From the NCBI RefSeq assembly GCF_000526795.1, contig NZ_JAGT01000001.1:2958501-3022500 (forward strand): a stretch of 64,000 bases of DNA, in the 5' to 3' direction. Each line of letters begins with the position of its first letter. Positions within the stretch are counted from its first letter, which is position 1. Positions 18,501-27,800 of this stretch are shown piece after piece. The position numbers and the translations under genes are program-made. The notes under the pieces are model-generated. The model saw only the letters and a list, made by a program, of their open reading frames with translations, was not told the DNA's origin and made no database searches. This DNA is from Ruminococcus flavefaciens AE3010. Lineage in GTDB: Bacteria > Bacillota > Clostridia > Oscillospirales > Ruminococcaceae.

Positions 18501-19630
18501 TAAATGATCTTCACCACGCCAAGGACGCTTATCTCAATATAGTTATGGGTAATGTTTATGACACCAAGTTCACAAAATCTCCGCTGAACTTCGTACAAAG
18601 CGGCGAACGTTATTCTATGAAGCTTTTTAAGAAAGATCAAAATGGTAAGGAAAGCGGTCTGCTTACAGGAAAGGTCCAACGTGGTGATACAATCGCATGG
18701 GATCCAGCCGTTTCGTTTAAGACAGTGCGGGATATGATGGCCAAAAACAGTATCAGGTATGTGAAGTATACCTATAAACGCAAGGGTGGTCTTTTCAATC
18801 AGATGCCCGAACGCAAAAAGGAAGGACTTGTTCCACGCAAAATTGGACTTGATACTTCAAAATATGGTGGATATAACAATACAACCGCTTCATACTTTTC
18901 AATTGTAAAATATAATAAAAACTCTATTGTTATAATTCCAATCGAAACAATGTATGCAAAACGTTTTGAAATTGATATTGATTTTGCTATGAATTATGCA
19001 GCTGATACTTTGTCGAGTATTCTTTCGGAGGTGATTACTGCTGATATGGTATCAATGCCAATGAAAAACAGAGCATTAAAAATAAATACACTTTTAGAGA
19101 TAGATGGGTTTAGATGTAATATAGTACAGAAATCTAATAAAGGACGAACTCTTGTCATCGCTTCTTCAGAATCTCTTATTGTGCCACCAGAAAGCTATAA
19201 CTACATAAAAAAGATATGTTCATTTCTTGAAAAAAGTGAAAAAGGAAAGAAATACGGCGTTAATAGCTATTCTGGTATCAATTCCGATTCGAATATTGAG
19301 CTATTTGATCTTTTGGTCAGAAAAATGTTAAGCAAACCATTTAATAATATTTTGCAAAAGATTGGAGAAAAGATTTCAAAACAACGTGAGACATTTATCG
19401 GACTTGATGTTACGAAACAAACTATCGCTCTTTATAATATAATGATGTTAATGAAAACAGGAAGATCAACAGGTTGTGATCTTAAGGCTGTAAATGAAAG
19501 TGGTCAAGCAGGTGTAATAACTATGAATTCTGATCTTTCAAAGATTAAAGGAAAGAAAATAATTAGAATCATCGACCAATCTCCTACAGGACTTTATGAA
19601 AAGAAGTCAGTGAACCTATTTGAGTTATGA
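15506..19630 (+). CDS. cas9: Type II-A CRISPR effector nuclease Cas9
   Basis: 1374 residues, close to the 1368 of the S. pyogenes enzyme. GTG start, 8 bases after AGGAGG. RuvC-I is at the N-terminus (YLGLDIGTDSVGW, Asp11), then the arginine-rich bridge helix (RRSFRTARRRLDRRQQRIKL). RuvC-II has IFIEMARG (Glu788), the HNH domain has WNIDHIWPQ (His873) with DNKVLV, and RuvC-III has HHAKDAYLN (His1003, Asp1007). The C-terminal PAM-interacting domain ends with the usual QSPTGLYEKK. All nuclease residues are present, so RNA-guided double-strand cleavage is expected. The stop overlaps the cas1 remnant start (ATGA). The PAM cannot be read from sequence. Confidence 0.98.
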   Translation: MANDKTYLGLDIGTDSVGWAVTDGEYKLKKFRNNLMWGVHLFDEAQQSAERRSFRTARRRLDRRQQRIKLLQDFFAAEILKKDEKFFHRLKESSLLPEDSENRKKNTFFDDKNYGDKEYYKEYPTIHHLICELMDSNEPHDVRLVYYACAYLLAHRGHFLFNVNKDKIDRITEFKPIYTNFYNALIDIVETAPFDENADGMAEILKKHISVTNKDKELKELLFGGKVPKAEDESNIVIKYDQLTKIISGGTVKMSDLFCNEDYKELEKNSVCVKNADFSDTLDMLTGQVDELHLCLIASIKAMYDWSLLVEILAGNKMISISKVEIFDRHKSDLQELKYFVRTYLTKKEYDAIFREISDKSNYVSYVYNAPSENERNKYKKCSQEDFCKFLKTYLESIKPVYEDNERFEELLKKCQNGELCPKQVTTDNRVIPYQLYYAELKKILDNACNYLPFLNEKDEYGTVADKILSIMEFRIPYYTGPLVVSDKSKNAWIVRKAEGKIYPWNFKQIIDEDASENEFIRRMTCKCTYLAGEEVLPKYSLLYSKYTVLNEINNIKVNGVPITVEQKQKLYQDMFVSSNRKLTKKRIAEYFKSIGVYKGEIEISGVDDNIKSSLKSYHDFKQLLENGVLSENDVERIIERITVTTDTKRLKNWLEENFKHISNEDIKYISKLKYKDYGRLSRRFLEEILPIDDKTAEVLDEKNIISMLWESNNNLMELLSSNYGYSKAVEVSNKYYYALPENQKSISEQLKDMYIPTAVRRSVTRTIDIVKELKTILKKAPDKIFIEMARGEGETPKGKRAQSRRDLISQILDDADADNIPELKNKLDSIDDGKLRSEKYYLYFMQLGKCAYTGKAISFEDLEDNHKWNIDHIWPQAKIKDDSLDNKVLVDTNTNGAKGDSYPISSDIREKMQGFWHSLHKKGLMSEKKFSRLIRNTPFSEEELSGFIARQLVETRQSTKAVATLLKELFPDTDIVYVKAGLVSEFRHEMDMLKCREINDLHHAKDAYLNIVMGNVYDTKFTKSPLNFVQSGERYSMKLFKKDQNGKESGLLTGKVQRGDTIAWDPAVSFKTVRDMMAKNSIRYVKYTYKRKGGLFNQMPERKKEGLVPRKIGLDTSKYGGYNNTTASYFSIVKYNKNSIVIIPIETMYAKRFEIDIDFAMNYAADTLSSILSEVITADMVSMPMKNRALKINTLLEIDGFRCNIVQKSNKGRTLVIASSESLIVPPESYNYIKKICSFLEKSEKGKKYGVNSYSGINSDSNIELFDLLVRKMLSKPFNNILQKIGEKISKQRETFIGLDVTKQTIALYNIMMLMKTGRSTGCDLKAVNESGQAGVITMNSDLSKIKGKKIIRIIDQSPTGLYEKKSVNLFEL

Positions 19631-19977
19631 GCTTGCGTACAGTAGTTATATCCAAAAGGGCAAAACTCGATATGAAAATGGGATATCTCGTAGTAAGGAG
19701 TGAAGATGATACATATAGAATAAACCTTGACGAGATATCCGTTCTCATAATCGAGAACACAGCAATATCAATTACTGGTTGCCTTATTTCTGCTCTTACT
19801 GATAAAAAAGTCAAAGTTATATTCTGCAATGAAAAGCGCGATCCAACCTGTGAACTTGTTTCTTTGTACGGAAGTCACGATACATCTGCAAAACTTAGAA
19901 AACTAATAAAATGGGATAGGGTAGTAAAACTTCCGTTGGAGCGCTTGCCGTATATAAGATGTTTGAGAGTAGTGTAA
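19627..19977 (+). pseudogene. cas1: cas1 remnant fused into the CRISPR array
   Basis: The first roughly 97 residues match type II Cas1: MSLRTVVISKRAKLDMKMGY, ISVLIIENTAISITG, KVIFCNEKRDPTCELV and YGSHDTSAKLRKLIKW. A normal Cas1 has about 290 residues, and its C-terminal catalytic Glu/His/Asp residues are absent here. Right after the TGG codon (19912-19914) the DNA becomes the 3' 15 bases of a CRISPR repeat (19916-19930), then a spacer, and translation stops inside the next repeat. A deletion has therefore removed the rest of cas1, cas2, csn2, the leader and the newest spacers. The start codon overlaps the cas9 stop. Confidence 0.95.
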
Positions 19978-20907
19978 TTTTTATAGAGTAGTAAAACCGC
20001 TGAATAAAAGAACGTCAAAAAAGGGCAGTTTGAGAGTAGTGTAATTTTATAGGGTAGTAAAACGCTGAATGTGTGGGATTTATTATGAAGTCCGTTTGAG
20101 AGTAGTGTAATTTTATAGGGTAGTAAAACCAGGTTCTTTCCTGCTTGTGCATCTGAGGTGTTTGAGAGTAGTGTAATTTTATAGGGTAGTAAAACCTTGC
20201 CACTGGCTAACATCTATAATTTTGGTTTGAGAGTAGTGTAATTTTATAGGGTAGTAAAACCCTGTCGTTTGCTTGAAAAGAATAATTAAGGTTTGAGAGT
20301 AGTGTAATTTTATAGGGTAGTAAAACCGTTGCAACCATTGCAACGGTGATTATCAAGTTTGAGAGTAGTGTAATTTTATAGGGTAGTAAAACGGACGGTC
20401 TTAAAATAGCCAATCCGTGCCCGTTTGAGAGTAGTGTAATTTTATAGGGTAGTAAAACAAAACACTCAGCACAAATTACATTGATATTGTTTGAGAGTAG
20501 TGTAATTTTATAGGGTAGTAAGACTAGTATTACCTTTCCAACTTCGTTACAAGTGTTTGAGAGTAGTGTAATTTTATAGGGTAGTAAAACTACTGCTGAC
20601 TATAGATCGCGGCTGGCGGGTTTGAGAGTAGTGTAATTTTATAGGGTAGTAAAACCATTGACACTGTATTCAAAATCCTTCAGTGTTTGAGAGTAGTGTA
20701 ATTTTATAGGGTAGTAAAACTGCACGTAATGCTAAAACACAGCAAGAGGTGTTTGAGAGTAGTGTAATTTTATAGGGTAGTAAAACCATCTTAAATGGTG
20801 GCGAAATCACAGCTTCGTTTGAGAGTAGTGTAATTTTATAGGGTAGTAAAACGTAAGACCAGAGCCCAGAACATCGAACAGGTTTGAGAGTAGTGTAATT
20901 TTATAGG
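19916..20907 (+). CRISPR. Leaderless type II-A CRISPR array, 15 spacers
   Basis: Repeats of 36 bp, beginning GTTTGAGAGTAGTG and ending GGGTAGTAAAAC, start at 19961, 20028, 20094, 20160, 20225, 20291, 20357, 20423, 20489, 20555, 20620, 20685, 20751 and 20817. Spacers are 29 or 30 bp and all differ. The array is bounded on the left by half a repeat (19916-19930) joined to cas1 and on the right by a 26-bp partial repeat (20882-20907). The repeat at 19961 has an extra T and one G-to-A change; the one at 20489 ends AAGAC. Orientation follows from the tracrRNA. No leader remains, so the promoter for pre-crRNA is not visible; read-through from cas9 is the simplest source. Confidence 0.98.
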
Positions 20908-21104
20908 ACGGAGAGTATAACTATAAGTAAATGTAACATTTAGAGGTACTATCAAAATGTAACAACGAGAAGTGATGCTCATTATGTAGATTTCCGAATT
21001 TCCTTAAATACCGTTGACTTCCATGAATAGTAGTGCTATTATATAATTGCAACATATAAACGAATGTTTAAAAGTTACGAATATATAATAGAGGAGATGT
21101 CGTT

Positions 21105-21911
21105 ATGGCTAATAGAGTGTATAGTTATGTGAGAGTAAGCACACAAAAGCAGAATGTACAAAGGCAGATTGATAATATCATGGCATATCTTAAAGGTGAG
21201 AGTTCGATTCAGTTTGAGGATAAATACACAGGAACTACATTGAGCCGTCCGGAGTTTGAAAAGCTTTTAAAGGCAGTGGATAAGGATATAGCCAAGGGCG
21301 ACAATGTTACAATCGTATTTGATAGTGTATCACGAATGAGCCGTAACGCAGCTGAGGGAATCGAACAGTATTTTGCGTGGTATAATAAAGGCGTGGAGCT
21401 TGTGTTTTTGAATGAGAGATACATTGATACATCAGTATTCAAGGCGACTTTGGAGAAACAAATAGCATCAGTCTCGGACACAGGCGATAAAGCAACAGAT
21501 AAATTTATAAATTCTATTATTGCTGCATTAGAGGATTATCAAAGGGATTTAGCGATAAAACAGATAGAGCTCGCTTTTGAGCAGGCGCAAAAGGAAGTTG
21601 ATGACCTGCGAAAGAGGACAGCACAGGGAATGGCAGCAAAGGGAGCAGGTGACAAGATCAGAGCAGCAAGAACAGGGCAAAAGTTCGTAACAATAAAAAG
21701 CTATGAGCTTAGAATTGCTATTTTAAAGGAACTCAAAATGTTTGGCGGTGCTCTTAATCATACACAGTTTGCAAAGCAGCATGACATATCACGAATGACT
21801 TTGTATAGGTATCTTGAAGAGATACAATTAGATATGGAGTGTTCAAGTTGTACCCCAAAACAGCAAATTGCATTTTATCGTGATAGAATAAAGGCGTGGC
21901 AGAATAAATAA
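21105..21911 (+). CDS. Serine recombinase (resolvase/invertase family)
   Basis: 268 residues. The catalytic N-terminal domain starts VYSYVRVSTQKQNVQRQI, with the nucleophile Ser in VRVST, then the FDSVSRMSRNA motif with its conserved arginines. A long helix (about 145-185) and a C-terminal HTH (HTQFAKQHDISRMTLYRYLE) follow. RBS GAGGAG lies before the ATG. It has its own terminator and is not part of a transposase operon. Its site is unknown; possible roles are resolving dimers of the excised island or having made the cas1-array deletion nearby, which is only a guess. Confidence 0.88.
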   Translation: MANRVYSYVRVSTQKQNVQRQIDNIMAYLKGESSIQFEDKYTGTTLSRPEFEKLLKAVDKDIAKGDNVTIVFDSVSRMSRNAAEGIEQYFAWYNKGVELVFLNERYIDTSVFKATLEKQIASVSDTGDKATDKFINSIIAALEDYQRDLAIKQIELAFEQAQKEVDDLRKRTAQGMAAKGAGDKIRAARTGQKFVTIKSYELRIAILKELKMFGGALNHTQFAKQHDISRMTLYRYLEEIQLDMECSSCTPKQQIAFYRDRIKAWQNK

Positions 21912-21918
21912 AGAAAAC

Positions 21919-21948
21919 AGGCGACTATCTTATGGTGATAGTCGCCTT
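21919..21948 (+). terminator. Terminator after the serine recombinase
   Basis: Stem AGGCGACTATC/GATAGTCGCCT with loop of 7, followed by TTATTATA. Confidence 0.8.
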
Positions 21949-22031
21949 TATTATACATGTGGAACTTCTATATTTTTTAGCAGAATATGAGGTTTGGTTA
22001 TGGCCCAAGGATACGGCCACATACAGCAGTA

Positions 22032-22871
22032 TCATATTTTAAATTTGTCGGCTGTATCATTTTTTCTGCCACCTTTGACCATAAGCAGGATCAAAAGGAC
22101 AAGTAATATCGGTGCAGCGATTACAGGAGCTACAATAAGCGGCGATACAATAAATACATCGTTTGCAATATAAGTTTTGTATTCCTCTTTAGTCTCAACT
22201 CTGACACCTCTGACGAGAAGCCTGTGTGAATTCACGCCATATGGAGTACATGTAAATAGCGTACAATAGTCCTTATTTGGATCAATTGCAAGGTCATCGA
22301 TCTCATACGGCTTAACTACCTTTATCTGATCCACCTGATACGTTAAAACTTCGGACATTACTGTAATACGAAAAATGTCACCTTGTTCCATTTTGTCAAG
22401 ATCGGTGAACAGCCTTGCACTGGGAAGTCCGCGATGTCCCGAAAGGACGGAATGTGTTCCTTTGCCACCCACAGGAAGACTTGTTCCCGGAAGATGTCCT
22501 GCTGCGACCTGTAAAACATCGTCATCTACGCTGTGATATATTGGCAGTTCCACCTTTATCTTTTCTATCGTAATATATCCCATTGTACCTGTACCTGTAA
22601 TATCAAGAGTATTTCTATATCCAGGTATTATATCAGGTTCCAGTATAGGACTTTCAGCAGATAACAGTTTTCTATTGTATTCATTTGCTGCTTCAATTAT
22701 CTGGTCGTGCTGTTCATTGCTCATAGAATCAGATATATCGTTATAAACCTGTATAGCCTTTGATTGATGCAAAGCATTTATATGCTCGCTTACCGTAGGA
22801 TACAATATAAGAACTAAACCTATGATCAATGCCACAAAAGGCAGCGACTTTATTATGATACGCTTCATCAA
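22032..22871 (-). CDS. srtC: Class C (pilin-polymerising) sortase
   Basis: 279 residues with a transmembrane segment at each end (about 6-25 and 243-266), as in class C sortases. Catalytic His in LSGHRGLPS (about 143), Cys in LFTCTPYGVNSHR (about 208) and the Arg of that same block. It cleaves LPxTG-like signals and links pilins by isopeptide bonds, then hands the fibre to the wall. Last gene of the minus-strand pilus operon. I see no clear DP(F/W) lid motif, although LEPDIIPGY may play that part. Confidence 0.92.
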   Translation of the reverse strand: MMKRIIIKSLPFVALIIGLVLILYPTVSEHINALHQSKAIQVYNDISDSMSNEQHDQIIEAANEYNRKLLSAESPILEPDIIPGYRNTLDITGTGTMGYITIEKIKVELPIYHSVDDDVLQVAAGHLPGTSLPVGGKGTHSVLSGHRGLPSARLFTDLDKMEQGDIFRITVMSEVLTYQVDQIKVVKPYEIDDLAIDPNKDYCTLFTCTPYGVNSHRLLVRGVRVETKEEYKTYIANDVFIVSPLIVAPVIAAPILLVLLILLMVKGGRKNDTADKFKI

Positions 22872-22955
22872 AAGCTCCTTGTATTAAGTTTTCGTGCAGC
22901 AGTTGAAACTCTGCTGCACGAAAAGTTCACATTATTGCTGTGTTTTTTGATTTGC

Positions 22956-24812
22956 TCAGTTTTCTTTAGACATTCTCTTCTTTGTTACTAAAAGAACTAT
23001 TGAACCTGCCACCAGAAGACTTCCTATGATATAAAACAGCTTTGTACCCATACCACCAGTTGAAGGAAGGGTATTGCCCTTAGCATTTATAACCTGCAAT
23101 TCATAAATATTATCGCTATCACTATCTGTCAGCTCTACCGCAGTTTCTGAACCGACCTGCTTTGTAACTTTCCAGTTTGGATCAGTTTTTGTAAAAGCAT
23201 TTGCTGCCTTATCATTGCTGATTGTTATCGTAATATCATCAATTTTATTATATCCTGATGGTACTTTGGTCTCAGAAAGTGTATATGTACCTGCCCCCAG
23301 ACCTTTGAATATGATATAACCATCATCATCGACATAACCCTTTACATCTACATGAGTTGGAAGATTACCTTTCTGTGTGAATACAGTAGTTCTTATATAC
23401 TTTTTCGTTGTGTTATCATATTTTGTTTGATCAACACCACTCGTACCAGGATCTACGGTCGTATATGTACCGTCATTCAGCTTCCAATATGTTCCGCTTG
23501 CATTTTCTGTAAACTGATCCTCAGATACAAGAACTATGTTCATATCGGTTCCTGTTAATGTAAACTCAGCGCCCTTGAGTGGCTTTGGAGGTGTGGAATT
23601 ATCGACCTTTATGATCTTGATAGCGGTAGTAAAAGTATTAACATCAGACCATGGAGTAACACCTACAGGATCAGTATAATCATCATTCGGCTCATCAGGA
23701 GTATCAGGACTCGGAGGTGTTCCCGGCTTAGGCTCATCAGGATTGGTGTCACTTTCACCGACCGCATCCACATTAGGATTATTTGAATATGTCAGGAATA
23801 CCTTATTGGGGTTACCTGTACTTGTAATATCAGCATTCTCATTCAGCTTTGCCGAATATGTCACCCTTATCTCCTGTCCTGCTTTTGCCTTATGCTGAAT
23901 GAAATCCTTCATTACTATCTGGAATGTATACTGCACATCTCCAACTTTAGCAGCGTTGCCTTCATCGACTCTGTAATATGAATTATCAATTAGTACGTTA
24001 TTGATATAAACCTTAACGCTGCTATTATCGAATGTAAGACCAGTTGACATCTTATCGTTGATAACAAAGAAATACTTGTCATATCCTATCATAGAAGGAA
24101 CCACTGATGTAAGCTCATAATTTATTGTATCACCGATGCTTGCTTCATTATGATCAGTCTTGGCAGAATTTTCAACTATCTTTTTGTCCAGCGTAGGAAG
24201 GTCTTCCTTAGTCGTTAAATCGACATTACCTGCTACCTTTAAAAGATTAAGAGTGCGCGGATTATTTTGAGTAATATCTGCTTCGTCCTTAACAAGGTAA
24301 TAACCTGCGGCAAGTTCGGTAAGCTCATATTTTTTTGTTGTATTATCAGGTGTATTATCGGATTTCAAGGCGTTTCCTGTCAGATGAGTACCTGCAAATT
24401 TTGCAAATTCAACCGCAAAATCACTGTTATCAGCATACTGTTCAAGAACCGCAGCAACACCTGCTGCATCAGTTGCTGATGCAAAAACACTTACTTTATC
24501 AGTCTCGGCATCGTTATCATGATCAATTTTGAATTCATCAGCTGCTTTAAGAGCTGAAAGGAAGGTCGCACCTGATACATTATCGCCCCACTGAATATCT
24601 GTGAGCACATAAGGATCAGCTGTTGTTCCGCTTCCGCTAAGATTACCCTTGAATATCTGATATGCATTATAATTATGCGTTCCTGCATTTTTAGCAGTTA
24701 TAGATATCGAATTTGTATCAGCTGCAAAGACTGTCATTCCTGTTGCAGCTAAAGGAGTTATCGCTAACAGACCTGCTGTAAGCATAGCTACATATTTCTT
24801 ATGTTTTTTCAT
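22956..24812 (-). CDS. Major pilin, SpaA/FimA-like, LPSTG-anchored
   Basis: 618 residues. Signal peptide ends near VFAAD. A first domain (about 35-195) leads to DLPTLDKKI, which holds candidate pilin-motif lysines for polymerisation. Two Cna-B/SpaA-type beta domains follow, separated by a Pro/Asp-rich linker (about 360-385). The E-box glutamate is in YTLSETKVPSGY. The C-terminus is a complete sorting signal: LPSTGG, hydrophobic helix, KKRM tail. RBS GGAGG precedes the start. Self-made isopeptide bonds are expected from the family. Confidence 0.92.
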   Translation of the reverse strand: MKKHKKYVAMLTAGLLAITPLAATGMTVFAADTNSISITAKNAGTHNYNAYQIFKGNLSGSGTTADPYVLTDIQWGDNVSGATFLSALKAADEFKIDHDNDAETDKVSVFASATDAAGVAAVLEQYADNSDFAVEFAKFAGTHLTGNALKSDNTPDNTTKKYELTELAAGYYLVKDEADITQNNPRTLNLLKVAGNVDLTTKEDLPTLDKKIVENSAKTDHNEASIGDTINYELTSVVPSMIGYDKYFFVINDKMSTGLTFDNSSVKVYINNVLIDNSYYRVDEGNAAKVGDVQYTFQIVMKDFIQHKAKAGQEIRVTYSAKLNENADITSTGNPNKVFLTYSNNPNVDAVGESDTNPDEPKPGTPPSPDTPDEPNDDYTDPVGVTPWSDVNTFTTAIKIIKVDNSTPPKPLKGAEFTLTGTDMNIVLVSEDQFTENASGTYWKLNDGTYTTVDPGTSGVDQTKYDNTTKKYIRTTVFTQKGNLPTHVDVKGYVDDDGYIIFKGLGAGTYTLSETKVPSGYNKIDDITITISNDKAANAFTKTDPNWKVTKQVGSETAVELTDSDSDNIYELQVINAKGNTLPSTGGMGTKLFYIIGSLLVAGSIVLLVTKKRMSKEN

Positions 24813-24872
24813 ATTTTTACCTCCGTTTTAAAAGTATTTTTTAATCCGCCGTATCATTTTACAGAAGCCATC

Positions 24873-27800
24873 TCACGATCGCCTCCTTTTGCGCCTGTAC
24901 AAAGCGGATCCGCTTAAAATTCCAATTACTGTGAATATGCCTCCGAGGAAGTATATCCTTCCCGGTCCGCTTCCGCCTGTTGACGGCAGCTTAAAGCGAA
25001 TACTCTTGTTTTTCACAAGTATCGGTGTCGTTTCATCGTTTGAAGCTACATACTGGTTCTCCACAGGGAGAAGAATGTAGTCTTCGTTGAGAGTTGCACC
25101 GTTAACTGTTTCACCACCTACATAGTAGATGTAACGATAATGTTCATCTTCTTTAAGCTGGGATTTGGTGCTGTTCCAGTTCCATGGATCTGTTCCGCCA
25201 AGTGATATGGTCTTTGACCAGCCAGCGTCTTCCTCAAAATCCTTCATTGCTACCGAGCCTTCCTGCAAGGTAATTGTATAAAGGTTATTGTTTGAGGTGT
25301 AGACACCGTCTGTAAGAGTATAACCAGGTTTATCCTGAGTTAAAGGTTCTTCCGTAATTCTGAACTGATATATTCTATACGGAGTAATGTCATTTGACTC
25401 AACATACATAAACATTTCGTTTCGATTAGCATTGGACGGAATTAAAAATGAATGATTATCCATAAACGCCCAATTATACCCTGTAACCACATCTGAAGTA
25501 CAGACAGGCCTATTTTTTCCGTTTCCATCATTAAACGTAATTTTATACGTATGATTACCTGAGTTACTATTTCCTGATACTACCGCATGAATATCATACT
25601 TTTTACCTGGTTCTAAAAATGACAGATTTAACTTAGCGCCCTGAAATGTTTCTTCTCTTCCTTCTACAAGCAAATGGTAATCGGTACTATTGTTAGCATT
25701 ACTAATTGATAGGCTCAGATCATCATTTGCAAATTTAGTCCAATTCTGCGTATCAACATTAAAATCCGCATTATAAATGACACTATTCTGAACAGTAACA
25801 ACACCTGTGCCTGCTTCAACCTCAATGTTTTTATATCCCTCTATGGCTATAAACTCGTCCATTCTGAATGACGCTGGAAATGTTTTGTTTATTGCCTCTG
25901 TTTCTATCAGGAGATACATACCGTAAGGGTTGACATTCTCAGGCAAAGTGATCGTACCTGTCAGCTTATCCCATTGACCTTTTTGAACAGTTTTCGCTGA
26001 TACTCGGTGATAGCTCTTAAAGTCCTCCTTTTCAAGTCCGTCATTCAATGTCATGACAAACATCGCTTCAGAAGGATTTGATTCATTTCCATCTTCAGTA
26101 CTTATCCATCTGTCATTATAAAAAACTCCCAGACTGAATGTATAAGTCTTTCCTGCCTTGAATATCTTAGGATCAAGGAACAGCCTTGCGCCCTGCGAAG
26201 GACGTGTTCGTTCTTTTACAAGCAGACCATCTTTTTTTGCAAATGCATCAACACCGCTTGTTTCTACCAAAACATCTCCCTGAGGCTCCCAACCGTCAGT
26301 AGTTCTTGTAAAAGAATGATGCAAAAGCAACAGGCTGTCATCAGCTTCTTCGGTATACACTTTAATATCTACCGTATTTGCTCCTGACTGTAAATCTGAA
26401 ACCTTGAAAATATTATTTCCAAGATCTTCAAAATTCATATCCGTTGAAGAAAGCTTGTAATAATGATTGTTGTATCCATCTGCATTAGCTTCATAATACT
26501 GTACATTACCGGGAACGCTCAGCTTGAATTCAGCACTACCGCCAGGATATACAGGTATTTCACCTGATGACTTGATAAGATTGTTTCCGGGATCACGCAG
26601 ATTGACGGTTATCGTGGCAGACTTGCTGGTAATAAGCTTTTTCTTACGCTTCAGTGTGATTTCAACAGGCTTCATTTCTTCGCTTGTTGCGTTTATCCAC
26701 TCTTTTTTAAGGTAAAGTTTTGATTTCCTTGTATCTCTGTTTGTTATTAACAGATTGCCGTCGGAATCTGTTGAATAAGCAACTTCATAACCTGAAGGAA
26801 CTTCAACTTCCTCAACACTGTATGTATATACATGGCTTCCGTATATTGACGGAAGATTATTAAACTGATACTTCCATGAATTATCAGCATTGAGAGCAAA
26901 TGTCATATTGCCGTTGAACTCGACAGGCTTACGTTGATCAGGCGATGCCGAATCGGTCTGGTAAAGCTTGAAGTATACAGCTGTGTGCGTTAGATTAGAA
27001 TTCTCAACATCATCCCAGACTTTCTGAACTTCAAAATTTGTTCTTTCGTCTTTGATTGTATTCTTGAAGTCGTACTGATTGTTCACACTCAGTGCTGTGA
27101 CATCACCGCTGGAAATGCCCTCGTCGGTTATGGGCTTTTCGTCTCCGTTTACATCGACACGGGAGAATATATTCGGATCAACACCTGTTTCGACAACAAA
27201 AAGTTCTTTGGTTTCGTTAAAGCTATAGATATCCTTACGCTGACCGCTTTTCAGTGTAAATGGATTGTCGTTTCCATATCCTAAATCAGCCGGCTGAGGA
27301 ACTCCGTTTACCATTTCGTATACAGTAAAGCTGTATTCCTTATTGTCATAATCATTTGAGAAATGGCCCTTATAATCAACGGTCTTTGTTACCGCAAGAG
27401 GCTTTACTGTCGGAAGGTTGATCTCCATTGCAAGGTTTGAATAACAGCCGCCTCGCTCAAGATAGAACATCTTTATATCATGACGACCGTATCGGCTCCA
27501 GCTTTCTCCACCAGTATACACCCAATCTTCTACGCCATCAAAATAATCACCCAAAGATTTAACTATCCATTTTGATTCACTGCTGATAGTGGTACTTGCG
27601 GTATTATTGTCAATGATAGTCGGCATAGGAAGTTTTGAAAAATCATAACCTTTTGCCGTTAACTGTTTTTCAATGGTTTCAACGGTCACATCATCAGAGG
27701 TTAACGGCTTTCCTTCAGCGTTATCCTGTACCCACACAATTCCGTTTGTGAAATCGATCATACCGCCTGTAGGCTCATGTATACCGCCGATATCAAGAAC

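Noticed and set aside
19875..20413. Minus-strand open frames repeating VLLPYKITLLSN
   Set aside because: They are translations of the CRISPR repeat; the 66-bp period is a multiple of three so the frame stays open by chance.
21105..21911. The serine recombinase as a transposase of an IS607-type element
   Set aside because: No TnpB-like gene or element ends are next to it; the gene has its own terminator and stands alone.
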